This document shows, piece by piece, positions 26,657 to 35,311 of a stretch of 64,000 nt of DNA; the stretch's first letter is position 1; every line of letters starts with the position of its first letter. The position numbers and the translations under genes were made by a program. The notes beneath the pieces were generated by a model. It was not told where the DNA came from and did no database searches. It worked only from the letters and a program-made list of their open reading frames with translations. This DNA comes from Erysipelotrichaceae bacterium. Its GTDB lineage: Bacteria > Bacillota_I > Bacilli_A > Erysipelotrichales > Erysipelotrichaceae. Location: the NCBI GenBank assembly GCA_017432885.1, contig JAFRIE010000014.1, forward strand, positions 173,336-237,335, in the 5' to 3' direction.

Positions 26657-27514
26657 CTATAGCAGCAAATCTCCGGATAAAAGAGAATCTGCCGAATTCA
26701 GACGCCACAACAGATAAGTACCTTTGTAGGCTGTCACTACATTCTTCTTATAGGTAAAGACGATTTCAAAATCTTCTCTTTCGGCAATGTCGGGAAACGA
26801 AGCGGTGTAAGGGATGAGATCTCTGACTTCGTATTCCTTTTCATGACAGATAAGTCTTGCGTACTGGCCTTCTACCTGGAATGCTTTGATTTTTTTCAGA
26901 ATTTTTTCAAGTCCGTCGTCTCTATGAAGCAGCTGATCCTCTTTTTTGCGTGAATAATAAAGAAATTCTCCGGAAGTGGCATTCGATCCGCTGATTGGTC
27001 TAAAATTCCTTTCATAAGCCTTTAAAAACGCTTCCCCTTCTGCCATGAATGTCAGCTGGTACAGCAGATCCAGAGGCAGATCGGCTTTATCGCTGACCTT
27101 TATCTGAGCAATGATCTCCCCGGTATCGATGCCGTCATCCATGATGTGGCATGTCGCCCCCTGGGCTCTGCCAAAAAGAATGGAACCGTTGACAGGACTC
27201 ATGCCTTTAAGATCCGGAAGCAAAGAAGGATGGAGATTGATAAACAGCTGTCCTTCTTTTTTCAGATCGGATACAGGAAGGATATATGGACATCCGTTAG
27301 AAACGAGTATATCAAATTCCGTATTTCGGATCAGATCCAGAAGCTGTTTCTTATTTTCGACCGAAACGTATCCGATATTTCTTCTTTCCAGTTCCTGTGC
27401 CAAAAAAGAGTCTTTTACAGCCGCAAAACAAACGATATTCAAACCCATTTCCAGCATTTTCTCAGCACAGAAGAATCTTGCACCGACAAAAAAATACTTT
27501 TTCCTATCCTTCAT
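26657..27514 (-). CDS. Sugar N-formyltransferase
   Basis: A 285-residue formyltransferase-fold protein. LFINLHPSLLPDLKGMSPVN and ATCHIMDDGIDTGEIIAQ give the Asn-His-Asp catalytic triad and the folate-enzyme core. The C-terminal 80 residues form a small domain as in VioF/WlaRD-like sugar formyltransferases. N10-formyl-tetrahydrofolate is the expected donor. The start at 27514 has GAGG at 9-base spacing; upstream codons belong to the neighbouring gene. Next to dehydratase and aminotransferase genes, the likely acceptor is the new 4-amino group of the nucleotide sugar. Confidence 0.82.
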   Translation of the reverse strand: MKDRKKYFFVGARFFCAEKMLEMGLNIVCFAAVKDSFLAQELERRNIGYVSVENKKQLLDLIRNTEFDILVSNGCPYILPVSDLKKEGQLFINLHPSLLPDLKGMSPVNGSILFGRAQGATCHIMDDGIDTGEIIAQIKVSDKADLPLDLLYQLTFMAEGEAFLKAYERNFRPISGSNATSGEFLYYSRKKEDQLLHRDDGLEKILKKIKAFQVEGQYARLICHEKEYEVRDLIPYTASFPDIAEREDFEIVFTYKKNVVTAYKGTYLLWRLNSADSLLSGDLLL

Positions 27515-27518
27515 TTCG

Positions 27519-28409
27519 TTATCCTCGTGTTTTATCAAAACCATTAAACCATTTGTCCACTGAAAAATCATCTTTCAGACGATCCGAAGAATGATCATAG
27601 GGGGAACGGATAAAGTCCGGAAGTTTCTTCTCATCGTCTTCTCCGATAATAAAAACATTGTTCTCATTATATATTTCCGTATTTCGGATCCCTTTGTTAT
27701 TCGTGATGAGTTTAATTCCGTAAAACAGACTCTCCAACACTCTAAGCGTAAAACCCGTCTGATTATTCTTGTTGATTTCAAGAACTGCCCTTGTCCTCGT
27801 CAGAGCTTCCCTGACTTCACTGTAAGGGATCAGCCTGTCTCCTTCGCCTATGACATGGAATTCCTTTTTCAGTCCAAAACGGTCGGCGGCTGCGGAAAAG
27901 GACATGATCTCGGTTTTTCGATCCTTTTCTCTTCCGATAAAATAAATGTCAATATCCTTGTTCCGTTTTGTCTGATCCTCAACATAGCAGTAATACTGTA
28001 TATTTTTCTGAAAACCGTAAGTTACACAGTCTTTTTCATCAAAAGACCAGTACTCGATCTTGTTATTATGAAAATCCACAGGCGCATTCCTGTCATCCAC
28101 CGTATTCCAGTACCAGCCAATGATTCTCAGATCCGGATTCTTGCTACTGACCTTATCCAGAACGTTTCTGGTCAGATAGTTCATATTTACGATCAATGTT
28201 TCGTAATCCTCTAAATGATGATACCAATCGTTGAACCAAAGCGTTAAGAAAGGGAGACGATACATAAGCCAGAATCTGCGTAGAGCTCTTAATGGCTTAT
28301 TTACACGTCGAAAAAAGAGGGAATAATGATAGGCTTTCTGTTCGTATTCATCCGACAGTAACGATGTCGGATCTTCTTCGATCAGAATCAGTGTTTTCTC
28401 TTTATTCAT
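27519..28409 (-). CDS. Glycosyltransferase-like protein (CgeB/GT-B type)
   Basis: A 296-residue protein. The C-terminal half has DIYFIGREKDRKTEIMSFSA, VLEINKNNQTGFTLRVLESL and FYGIKLITNNKGIRNTEIYN, matching the donor half of GT-B enzymes such as CgeB-type glycosyltransferases. The N-terminal half is weakly conserved and contains DWYHHLEDYETLIVNMNYLT. No membrane segment is seen. The start at 28409 lies 4 bases after the surface-protein stop. Moderately confident that it is a glycosyltransferase; substrate unknown. Confidence 0.65.
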   Translation of the reverse strand: MNKEKTLILIEEDPTSLLSDEYEQKAYHYSLFFRRVNKPLRALRRFWLMYRLPFLTLWFNDWYHHLEDYETLIVNMNYLTRNVLDKVSSKNPDLRIIGWYWNTVDDRNAPVDFHNNKIEYWSFDEKDCVTYGFQKNIQYYCYVEDQTKRNKDIDIYFIGREKDRKTEIMSFSAAADRFGLKKEFHVIGEGDRLIPYSEVREALTRTRAVLEINKNNQTGFTLRVLESLFYGIKLITNNKGIRNTEIYNENNVFIIGEDDEKKLPDFIRSPYDHSSDRLKDDFSVDKWFNGFDKTRG

Positions 28410-28413
28410 ATTC

Positions 28414-31400
28414 TCAGTTCTTAATCCACTTGGCATAGACCGTAATATTGCCGGTCGAACCGGAGATGATGGAATCTATGTAACCGGAATAGACCTTTGT
28501 CTTGCTGTCGTAGGAAAGATACCAGCCGTCGAAGGTATAGCCTTTTCTGCTTGGAACAGGCAGCTGAATCGTTTCGGAATTGACGTAGTAGTATGTCGGA
28601 CTGCCGGCAGGATTTGTTCCGTAATTCAGATTGTACTTGATCGTATATTTTATCAGAGCCCATCTGGCTTGAAGCTGTATGTCACCGGTAGAGCCTTTTG
28701 CGATATAAGTAGTCTTTGTTGAAGCACCTGGCTTAAACCAGCCGTTGAATGTATAGCCATATCTGACTGGATTCTTTAAAGTGATCGTCGGGGTCGTGAT
28801 ATCGTAGGAAACCGGGTTCACTGCTTCGATATCGGCGCCGTTGGAATCATAAGAAATGCTGTAGGTGACCGGGGTCCACTGCGCATACAGAGTGATGCTT
28901 CCGGCAGTGTTGCGCAGATTCAGGACTTCTTCTTTGTCGGCATAGGAAAGGCCTGTGCCGTTGGCTTTGGTGTTCCATCCGGAGAAGGTATAGCCTTTTC
29001 TGGTAAACAGACTTTCCGATAGAGCAAATACGCTGTCGTATTCAATACCGGAAGATGTGGTCATTCTGCCTGTTCCGCCGTTGGCGTTGTAGACAATGTT
29101 GTACTTGATCGGCGTCCACTTGGCGTAGAGATCCTGGTCTCCTACGGAACCCTTGGCGATGGAGGTAAGCTTGGTCGTTCCTCCCTCGCGGAACCATCCG
29201 TTAAAGATGTAACCTTCTTTAACCAGGTTAGGAAGCCGGTAGGCAGCAGAAGTCACATCATAGATGCCGGAATAAGTGCCGTCACTGTTCATTGAAAGCC
29301 TTGGATCGTATTTCTGGCTGGCGCCTGGAATGCCTCCTCTTGGATCAAGGGATATCAGATAGGTAATGATATTCCATTTCGCATAGATTGTATAGTTCCC
29401 TGCTTTGATCATGAGGTTCATAACATTTTCCTTGTCTTCATAAGAGATTCCTGTACCGTTGGCCTTGCTGTTCCATCCGGCAAATGTATATCCCTTTCTG
29501 GTAAAGAGGTTCTCGGACAAAGTGAAAACACTGTCATATTCGATACCTGATGATTTGGTCATTCTGCCTGTTCCGCCGTTGGCGTTGTAGATGATGTTGT
29601 ACTTGATCGGCGTCCACTTGGCGTAGAGATCCTGGTCTCCTACGGAACCCTTGTTGATCGAGACGATCCTGGTCGGTCTTCCGGTCGCAAACCAGCCGCC
29701 GAAGATGTAGCCCTCCCTGACAAGGATCGGAAGTCTAAAGACCGGTGATTCTACATTATAAGTGCCGGAATAAGTTCCATTTAAATTGTTTGAAAGTCTA
29801 GGGTCATAAAGCTGACTGCCGAAAAGAATGCCCATGTTAGGATTCAGCGTCAGATTATAAGTTATGATGTCCCACTTCGCATATAAAGTCACATTCCCTG
29901 CCTTATTGAACAGGTTCATAACATCTTCCTTATCTTCGTAAGAGTTCCCTGTACCGTTGGCCTTGCTGTTCCATCCGGCAAAATCGAAACCTTTCCTGGT
30001 AAACAGGTTTTCAGGCAGAATATATATGCTGTCGTATTCAATACCGGAAGATGTAGGCATCGTTCCTGTTCCGCCGTTGGCGTTGTAGACGATGTTGTAT
30101 TTGATCGGCGTCCACTTGGCGTAAATCTGCAGATCTCCCACAGTTCCTTTATAGATATAAGTGATTTTCGTAGATGTCCCTTCATAGAACCAGCCGCCGA
30201 AGATGTAACCCTCCCTGACAAGAGTCGGAAGCCGCATGGTAGAAGAATCAACATTATAAACTCCGGAATATGTTCCGTCTTCGTTCTCAAAGAGTCTTGA
30301 ATCATACATCTGCGTCGCTGACGGTTTCCCGCCGTTCGGATCGAGAGTAATAAGATAAGGGATGATATTCCACTGTGCATAGAGGGTTACATTGCCTGCC
30401 ACATTGAGCAGGTTCAGAATCTCCTCTTTGTCTGCATAGGAATCGCCCGTTCCATCGGCCTTTCTGTTCCATCCGGCAAAGTCATAACCTTTTCTGCTAA
30501 ACACTCCTTTCGGCAGAGTATATACGCTGTCGTATTCAATACCGGAAGATGTAGGCATCGTTCCTGTTCCGCCGTTGGCGTTGTAGATGATGTTGTACTT
30601 GATCGGCGTCCACTTGGCATAAAGATCAATATCTCCAACCGAACCTTTACTGATCGAAGTGACTTTTGTTGTGCCTCCTTCACGGAACCAGCCGCCGAAG
30701 ATGTAGCCTTCCGCGGTCGGATTCGCCAAAGTTATCGCATTGAGCATCGTATAGCTGGAAGGATTCGGGTTTGTCAGCATCGGAACGCCTGATATATATT
30801 GGATCGCATAATCGTGGATCTTCCATTTCGCATAAAGGGTCAGTTCACCGGATGAACCTTCTTCGATTCTTTCTATGCGATTCTGATAATATTTGTCGGT
30901 ATACCAGCCAAGGAAATCATATCCGCGTTTTTCCGGATCCAGGATCGCGAAATCGGAATCAATATCGTAGGTAAGCGGATTTCCGACATTGTTCTGGCCA
31001 CCGTCCAGATCATAGTTGATCTTGTACTGTTCCCTCATCCATTGTGCATAGAGACGAAGTTCTTCCATGCCGGAAGAAGCACTAAAGAGGATCCGTTGTC
31101 TGTCGCTGTAGGCTGTACCATGTCCATCCGCACGGGTATTCCAGCCATTGTAAAGATAACCGTTTTTCGCATAACTGTTCTTTAAAAGATAGTAGTTTGT
31201 TCCATATACAAGAAAACTCATATCTTCCATATGGCCGGAAGTGGCACCGTTGCCGTCAAAACAGATCGAATAAGTCGTATCCGGATACATGCTTCTGTAT
31301 TCTTCATAAGAGACGCCAAAGACGACGCTTTTACTGCCGTAGCTCCAGTACGTATCCCAGTTTTTCGGAGCGGATGCTTCGACATAAATCGTCAGGTTGG

Positions 31401-33237
31401 AATCGGAATGGAAAGGAGAAAAATCATAAGCGCGTGCTTCGATTCTCTCAACACCTTCCGGAATAAAGATGCTTCTTAAAGGAGTGCATTGTCTGAACGC
31501 CTTTTCTCCGATATAGGAGAGCTGGGATCCTTCAGAGATGATGACCGTATTCAATAAGAAACAGTCTTCAAAAGCGTAATACTCTATCCTTCTGACAGAA
31601 GCAGGAATGACTACGCTTTCAATCTTTTCACAATTACTGAAAGTCTTCATTTTGATTTCGGTGATTCCCGAAGGGATGATAATACTTCCGGTGAGCGAAT
31701 AGCAGTGCCAGAAAGCAAATTCTCCTAAATACTCAAGATTAGAAGGGAGATTCATCGAAACCAGATACTTGCATTCGCTGAACGCGTAATCGCCGATCGA
31801 CTTGACCGTTTCAGGAATACTGACATACTGAAGTTTGGTGCTTCCTTCATAGGCATTCGCAGGAATCAGCGTTACGCCATACGGAATGATGACTTCTTTT
31901 GCTGTCTTGTCATAATTGCTCCAGAAACTGTAGTCGGCTCTGGAATAGCCGTAATATGTCTTGATCTCATGCTGCCCGGTGTTGTAGTTCCAGTATGAAC
32001 CCCAGGAACCGGCGCTTCTGGCATCTGTATAGAGATACATGTAATTGCTGCAGCCGTAGAACGGTGCTTCGGCAGCAACATTAGAACCGATCGATTCTAC
32101 GCTTCCCGGTACATAGACTTTTCTTAATCCGATACAGGATTTAAAAGCGTTCTTGCCGATCGACCGGATGGAATCAGGAATTACAAGGGAACTGATAGCG
32201 GATGAACCGTAGAAAGTATTGGCACCGATCGAAGTGATTCCTTCCTTGATGATGACATTCTTTATTTTTGTGAAATTCAGACATATCGGAGTTCCTGCGA
32301 CGTAGTCGTACATGTCTCCCGAACCGTCTATGATCAAAGTATAATCGTCAAAAAGAGTATATACGGCATTCTCTCCGCAGTTTCCTTCTTCCAGGATCCC
32401 GCTGCTGAGCGAAGTACCGTCCGTTTCGTCAACATCGAGGACATTCTCTGTGCCGGTTTCGTCTATACCGTCAATGTCTTCTCCTTCGTTCTGAAGTTCA
32501 TCCTGTCGGAAAAGGACTGACAGCTTATTCTCTTCATCATAATAATTCCAGTAGAGATCCCAGCCGCTTTTGACATCTTTGGCTTCTACATAAATAAGCA
32601 GTTCATCATCACAGCCATAAAAAGGCGAATCCATCACTTCCGCAGCAGCAATAAATTCAAGTGACTCTGGAAGTGTAATCGTCGTTAAATGGGAACAGAA
32701 AGAAAAAGCGCCCTCCCCGATTGAAAGCAAAGACGCCGGAAGACTGACGGCATAAAGAGATGAAAAGCCATAGAATGCATAAGATCCGATGGAACTGATC
32801 CCCTCATTCAGGATTAAGGTCTGTACCAGAGCGTAATCCTCGCATAGATGCGTATCTACGCTGTAGTCATAGATCTCGCCGTTTCCTTCCAGTACAAGCG
32901 TATAGTCGCTGTATAAAACATATCTGGCATCCGGACCGCAGTCGCCTTTTTCCAGGATATTGAACTCTTCCGCTGTTTCATCCTCTGTTTCAGATGAATC
33001 AGATGTTTCGGGATCGACGCTTTCATTGGTCTCCTCGTCTGTTTCCAAAAACGTTTCCTGTACTTCATTGATTGTTTCATCGTCCGTTTCATCTTCCTGA
33101 GATGACTCGCTGATCTCGCTTACTTCCTGGTCTTCTGTCCCATAGGGATCTTCCGCATGAACGACACGAACAAATACTGCGGAATTTACCGTTAACAGTA
33201 AAGACAGAAGCACAATTAAAAATCTTTTAATTCTCAT
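28414..33237 (-). CDS. BspA-type leucine-rich repeat and InlB B-repeat secreted protein
   Basis: A 1607-residue exported protein. A signal peptide (residues 1-28, ending VVHA) is followed by a Glu/Asp/Ser-rich stretch (about 30-95). BspA-type LRR_5 repeats (about 100-680) have motifs like ITSIGANTFYGSSAISSLVI. About 12 Listeria-Bacteroides (Flg_new/InlB B) modules follow, each ending in YAKW or a variant. The C-terminus is the last module (VYAKWIKN), with no LPXTG, membrane anchor or other cell-wall signal visible. It lies inside the glycan locus, coupled to the CgeB-like gene. Role in adhesion is family knowledge, not shown here. Confidence 0.88.
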   Translation of the reverse strand: MRIKRFLIVLLSLLLTVNSAVFVRVVHAEDPYGTEDQEVSEISESSQEDETDDETINEVQETFLETDEETNESVDPETSDSSETEDETAEEFNILEKGDCGPDARYVLYSDYTLVLEGNGEIYDYSVDTHLCEDYALVQTLILNEGISSIGSYAFYGFSSLYAVSLPASLLSIGEGAFSFCSHLTTITLPESLEFIAAAEVMDSPFYGCDDELLIYVEAKDVKSGWDLYWNYYDEENKLSVLFRQDELQNEGEDIDGIDETGTENVLDVDETDGTSLSSGILEEGNCGENAVYTLFDDYTLIIDGSGDMYDYVAGTPICLNFTKIKNVIIKEGITSIGANTFYGSSAISSLVIPDSIRSIGKNAFKSCIGLRKVYVPGSVESIGSNVAAEAPFYGCSNYMYLYTDARSAGSWGSYWNYNTGQHEIKTYYGYSRADYSFWSNYDKTAKEVIIPYGVTLIPANAYEGSTKLQYVSIPETVKSIGDYAFSECKYLVSMNLPSNLEYLGEFAFWHCYSLTGSIIIPSGITEIKMKTFSNCEKIESVVIPASVRRIEYYAFEDCFLLNTVIISEGSQLSYIGEKAFRQCTPLRSIFIPEGVERIEARAYDFSPFHSDSNLTIYVEASAPKNWDTYWSYGSKSVVFGVSYEEYRSMYPDTTYSICFDGNGATSGHMEDMSFLVYGTNYYLLKNSYAKNGYLYNGWNTRADGHGTAYSDRQRILFSASSGMEELRLYAQWMREQYKINYDLDGGQNNVGNPLTYDIDSDFAILDPEKRGYDFLGWYTDKYYQNRIERIEEGSSGELTLYAKWKIHDYAIQYISGVPMLTNPNPSSYTMLNAITLANPTAEGYIFGGWFREGGTTKVTSISKGSVGDIDLYAKWTPIKYNIIYNANGGTGTMPTSSGIEYDSVYTLPKGVFSRKGYDFAGWNRKADGTGDSYADKEEILNLLNVAGNVTLYAQWNIIPYLITLDPNGGKPSATQMYDSRLFENEDGTYSGVYNVDSSTMRLPTLVREGYIFGGWFYEGTSTKITYIYKGTVGDLQIYAKWTPIKYNIVYNANGGTGTMPTSSGIEYDSIYILPENLFTRKGFDFAGWNSKANGTGNSYEDKEDVMNLFNKAGNVTLYAKWDIITYNLTLNPNMGILFGSQLYDPRLSNNLNGTYSGTYNVESPVFRLPILVREGYIFGGWFATGRPTRIVSINKGSVGDQDLYAKWTPIKYNIIYNANGGTGRMTKSSGIEYDSVFTLSENLFTRKGYTFAGWNSKANGTGISYEDKENVMNLMIKAGNYTIYAKWNIITYLISLDPRGGIPGASQKYDPRLSMNSDGTYSGIYDVTSAAYRLPNLVKEGYIFNGWFREGGTTKLTSIAKGSVGDQDLYAKWTPIKYNIVYNANGGTGRMTTSSGIEYDSVFALSESLFTRKGYTFSGWNTKANGTGLSYADKEEVLNLRNTAGSITLYAQWTPVTYSISYDSNGADIEAVNPVSYDITTPTITLKNPVRYGYTFNGWFKPGASTKTTYIAKGSTGDIQLQARWALIKYTIKYNLNYGTNPAGSPTYYYVNSETIQLPVPSRKGYTFDGWYLSYDSKTKVYSGYIDSIISGSTGNITVYAKWIKN
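28870..30620 (-). repeat. 498-bp tandem repeat within the surface-protein gene
   Basis: The plus-strand string TTGATCGGCGTCCACTTGGC recurs with starts at 29105, 29603, 30101 and 30599 (the last with one variant base nearby), exactly 498 bases apart each time. Each unit encodes 166 residues, two InlB-B-like modules, beginning TPIKYNI. Three full units and a partial fourth are seen. The exact period without indels suggests recent duplication or gene-conversion, and the copies could recombine. Confidence 0.85.
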
Positions 33238-33249
33238 AATTCTTTTATT

Positions 33250-33255
33250 ATTTTA
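33250..33255 (-). promoter_or_regulatory. -10 of the surface-protein gene
   Basis: Minus-strand TGATAAAAT (extended -10; TAAAAT at these coordinates) ends 12 bases before the ATG at 33237. The predicted leader is about 5-6 nt, with no Shine-Dalgarno. It shares the 62-base divergent region with the plus-strand GT4 promoter. Confidence 0.5.
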
Positions 33256-33284
33256 TCATTTTTTTCTAAATAATAAATAATTGA

Positions 33285-33290
33285 TATAAT
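33285..33290 (+). promoter_or_regulatory. -10 of the divergent GT4 gene
   Basis: Extended -10 TGATATAAT (33282-33290). Nine bases separate it from the ATG at 33300, giving a leader of about 2-3 nt. An ATG at 33295 is followed by an in-frame TGA two codons later and is not a usable start. Confidence 0.6.
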
Positions 33291-33299
33291 GACTATGAT

Positions 33300-34511
33300 A
33301 TGAAGACGATCGTTGAAATCAACAGTACAAATTACGCCAGTACAGGAAACATTATGCTGAATATCGCTGCCGAAGCCAGAAAGAAAGGCTATCGCGTATA
33401 TACCTCCTGTAAAGCCAGCAAGGAAAGTTTTAAACACCCGCACAACGATGAACTCATCATCGGAAACCGTTACGAAAGAGTGCTTTCGGCAATCCTGGCA
33501 ACCTATACAGGACTCAGAGACCATTTCAACTGGTTCGGGACTCTTTCCTTTATCAGAAAACTGAATCAGATCAGACCCGATCTGATTCATCTTCATGTGA
33601 TGCATGATGATTTTATAAATACGAAGATGTTTTTCCGTTATCTTTCCCGCAGCGGTATACCGATCGTCTGGACGTTCCATGACTGCTGTGCCATGACCGG
33701 AAAATGTCCGTATTTTGATATTGCCGGCTGTCAGAAATGGATCGGCGGATGTCATGACTGTCCCCAGCTGCACATTGAAGCCGAATCGAAATTCTTTGAT
33801 ACTACGAAGAAGATCTGGAAAGAAAGAAAGAAGAGTTTTACTTCCCTGAAAGATCTGACGATCGTTTCTCCATCCAGGTGGCTTGCGGGTATAGCGAGAC
33901 AATCCTTTTTTAAGGATTATCCGCTAGAAGTAATAAACAACGGGATAGATCTGGAAAGATTCAGACCGACGGAAAACGAAATCAGAAAACAGTATCATCT
34001 GGAAAACAAGTATCTCATTCTTGGTGTTGCGAATGTCTGGAGCGAGAGAAAAGGCGTCGACGTTTTTGTTCAGCTGGCGGAAACGCTTCCTGAAAACTAT
34101 CAGATCCTGATGGTAGGAACAAACGATGAGGTCGACCGGATGCTTCCGGATAAGATCATTTCCATTCACCGTACCTACAACCAGGAAGAGCTGGTGAAGA
34201 TCTATTCGGCGGCCGATCTATTTGTTAATCCGACCAGAGAAGAAAACTTTCCGACCGTCAACATTGAAGCTCTAGCCTGCGGCATTCCGGTACTGACATT
34301 CAATACGGGCGGAAGTCCGGAAATCATCGATGAAAGCTGCGGTTTTACAGTAGAAAAGAACGACGTCAACGAACTTGCGAAACAGATCATCCGTATCTGT
34401 GAAGAAAACACCTATAAAAAAGAAGCCTGCCTGAACAGAGCTTCCTGTTTTGATATGCGCAAGACATTCTCGGAGTATATTTCCTTATACGACAGAATCC
34501 TGAACCGTTAA
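33300..34511 (+). CDS. GT4 glycosyltransferase with Cys-rich loop (plus strand)
   Basis: A 403-residue GT-B enzyme. VEINSTNYASTGNIMLNIAA starts the acceptor half. LIHLHVMHDDFINTKMFF, then WTFHDCCAMTGKCPYFDIAG continuing to CQKWIGGCHDCPQ, form a Cys-rich loop seen in a subgroup of capsule family 4 enzymes. SERKGVDVFVQLAETLP and NPTREENFPTVNIEALACGI form the donor half. It has its own near-leaderless promoter. Its TAA overlaps the opposing licD stop, so the two genes converge on the same few bases. Confidence 0.88.
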   Translation: MKTIVEINSTNYASTGNIMLNIAAEARKKGYRVYTSCKASKESFKHPHNDELIIGNRYERVLSAILATYTGLRDHFNWFGTLSFIRKLNQIRPDLIHLHVMHDDFINTKMFFRYLSRSGIPIVWTFHDCCAMTGKCPYFDIAGCQKWIGGCHDCPQLHIEAESKFFDTTKKIWKERKKSFTSLKDLTIVSPSRWLAGIARQSFFKDYPLEVINNGIDLERFRPTENEIRKQYHLENKYLILGVANVWSERKGVDVFVQLAETLPENYQILMVGTNDEVDRMLPDKIISIHRTYNQEELVKIYSAADLFVNPTREENFPTVNIEALACGIPVLTFNTGGSPEIIDESCGFTVEKNDVNELAKQIIRICEENTYKKEACLNRASCFDMRKTFSEYISLYDRILNR

Positions 34512-35311
34512 CTCTTTCTAAAAGAGATCCTCTGATGTTTTCTTCTGTCTTCCTCTTTGGGCGTATATGTCAGATAGTCTTCGCCGTAGAATCTTTTTAA
34601 CCACCGGTCATATCCTGCCGGCACATGAAACATACAACCCTCAAAAGGCAGATCTACTGTCTTTTCATATACTTCTTTTGGCAATGCGCCGGTAAATCCG
34701 TTTGGCGTATCTTTGTAACGAACGACATAATCGCTGTCTTTATAATCATAGTGCATGGCGTTTTTCTCGATCATCGCAACCAGATTCCGGCTGCCGATCA
34801 GCCTGGGTATGATCCGATTTATTGCCTTCAGTTTGTTCTTCCGGTAGAATACGGGCTGATTGGAAAGTCGCAGCAGCATTTCCAGAGTATTGCTGGTCTT
34901 TCTTCTTTTTTCTAGCTCTTTTCCATCATTGTCGATACCGTCTAATGGAAAGACGTCGATATTGACACCGATCGGTTCATACTTTCTGTAATCGATCCCG
35001 ATCTCTTTTTCAACTGTTTTGACATCGTACACCTTGGCATAGAAATACATCCCGGCAGACGGTTTCAGGACCTTGAACTTCTCTGTCTCATAGGAAACAA
35101 TAAACCTGTTGAAATCGGGTCTAGGCATCATGATGTCGATATCGTCATCCCACGGTATGAATCCCTTGTATTTTACTGCGCCAAGCAGTGTCCCGCAGGC
35201 CAGAAAATATTTGAGATGATTCTCATCACAAAAAGAAGCGACATCCTTCAGGATATCCAGAGAGATCTCCTTGATTTCTTCAACCGATAGCTGTTTTTCC
35301 ATTTTATCCAT
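34508..35311 (-). CDS. LicD-family phosphotransferase (3 of 3)
   Basis: A 267-residue LicD protein. YFLACGTLLGAVKYKGFIPW followed by DDDIDIMMPRPDF is the signature, and GVNIDVFPLDGIDND is the second conserved block. The C-terminus has RFYGEDYLTYTPKEEDRRKH, typical of the family. Start is uncertain: the first Met overlaps the flippase gene by 8 bases, while Met4 sits just past that stop. It ends tail-to-tail with the GT4 gene. Third LicD copy in 26 kb. Confidence 0.88.
   Translation of the reverse strand: MDKMEKQLSVEEIKEISLDILKDVASFCDENHLKYFLACGTLLGAVKYKGFIPWDDDIDIMMPRPDFNRFIVSYETEKFKVLKPSAGMYFYAKVYDVKTVEKEIGIDYRKYEPIGVNIDVFPLDGIDNDGKELEKRRKTSNTLEMLLRLSNQPVFYRKNKLKAINRIIPRLIGSRNLVAMIEKNAMHYDYKDSDYVVRYKDTPNGFTGALPKEVYEKTVDLPFEGCMFHVPAGYDRWLKRFYGEDYLTYTPKEEDRRKHQRISFRKS

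Noticed and set aside
28870..30620. Evenly spaced repeats as a CRISPR array
   Set aside because: The repeats are coding, 498 bases apart, with related rather than unique sequence between them.
33234..33902. A 222-codon open frame antisense to the GT4 gene
   Set aside because: Mirror of a conserved glycosyltransferase; no motifs, and its end coincides with the surface-protein start by chance.
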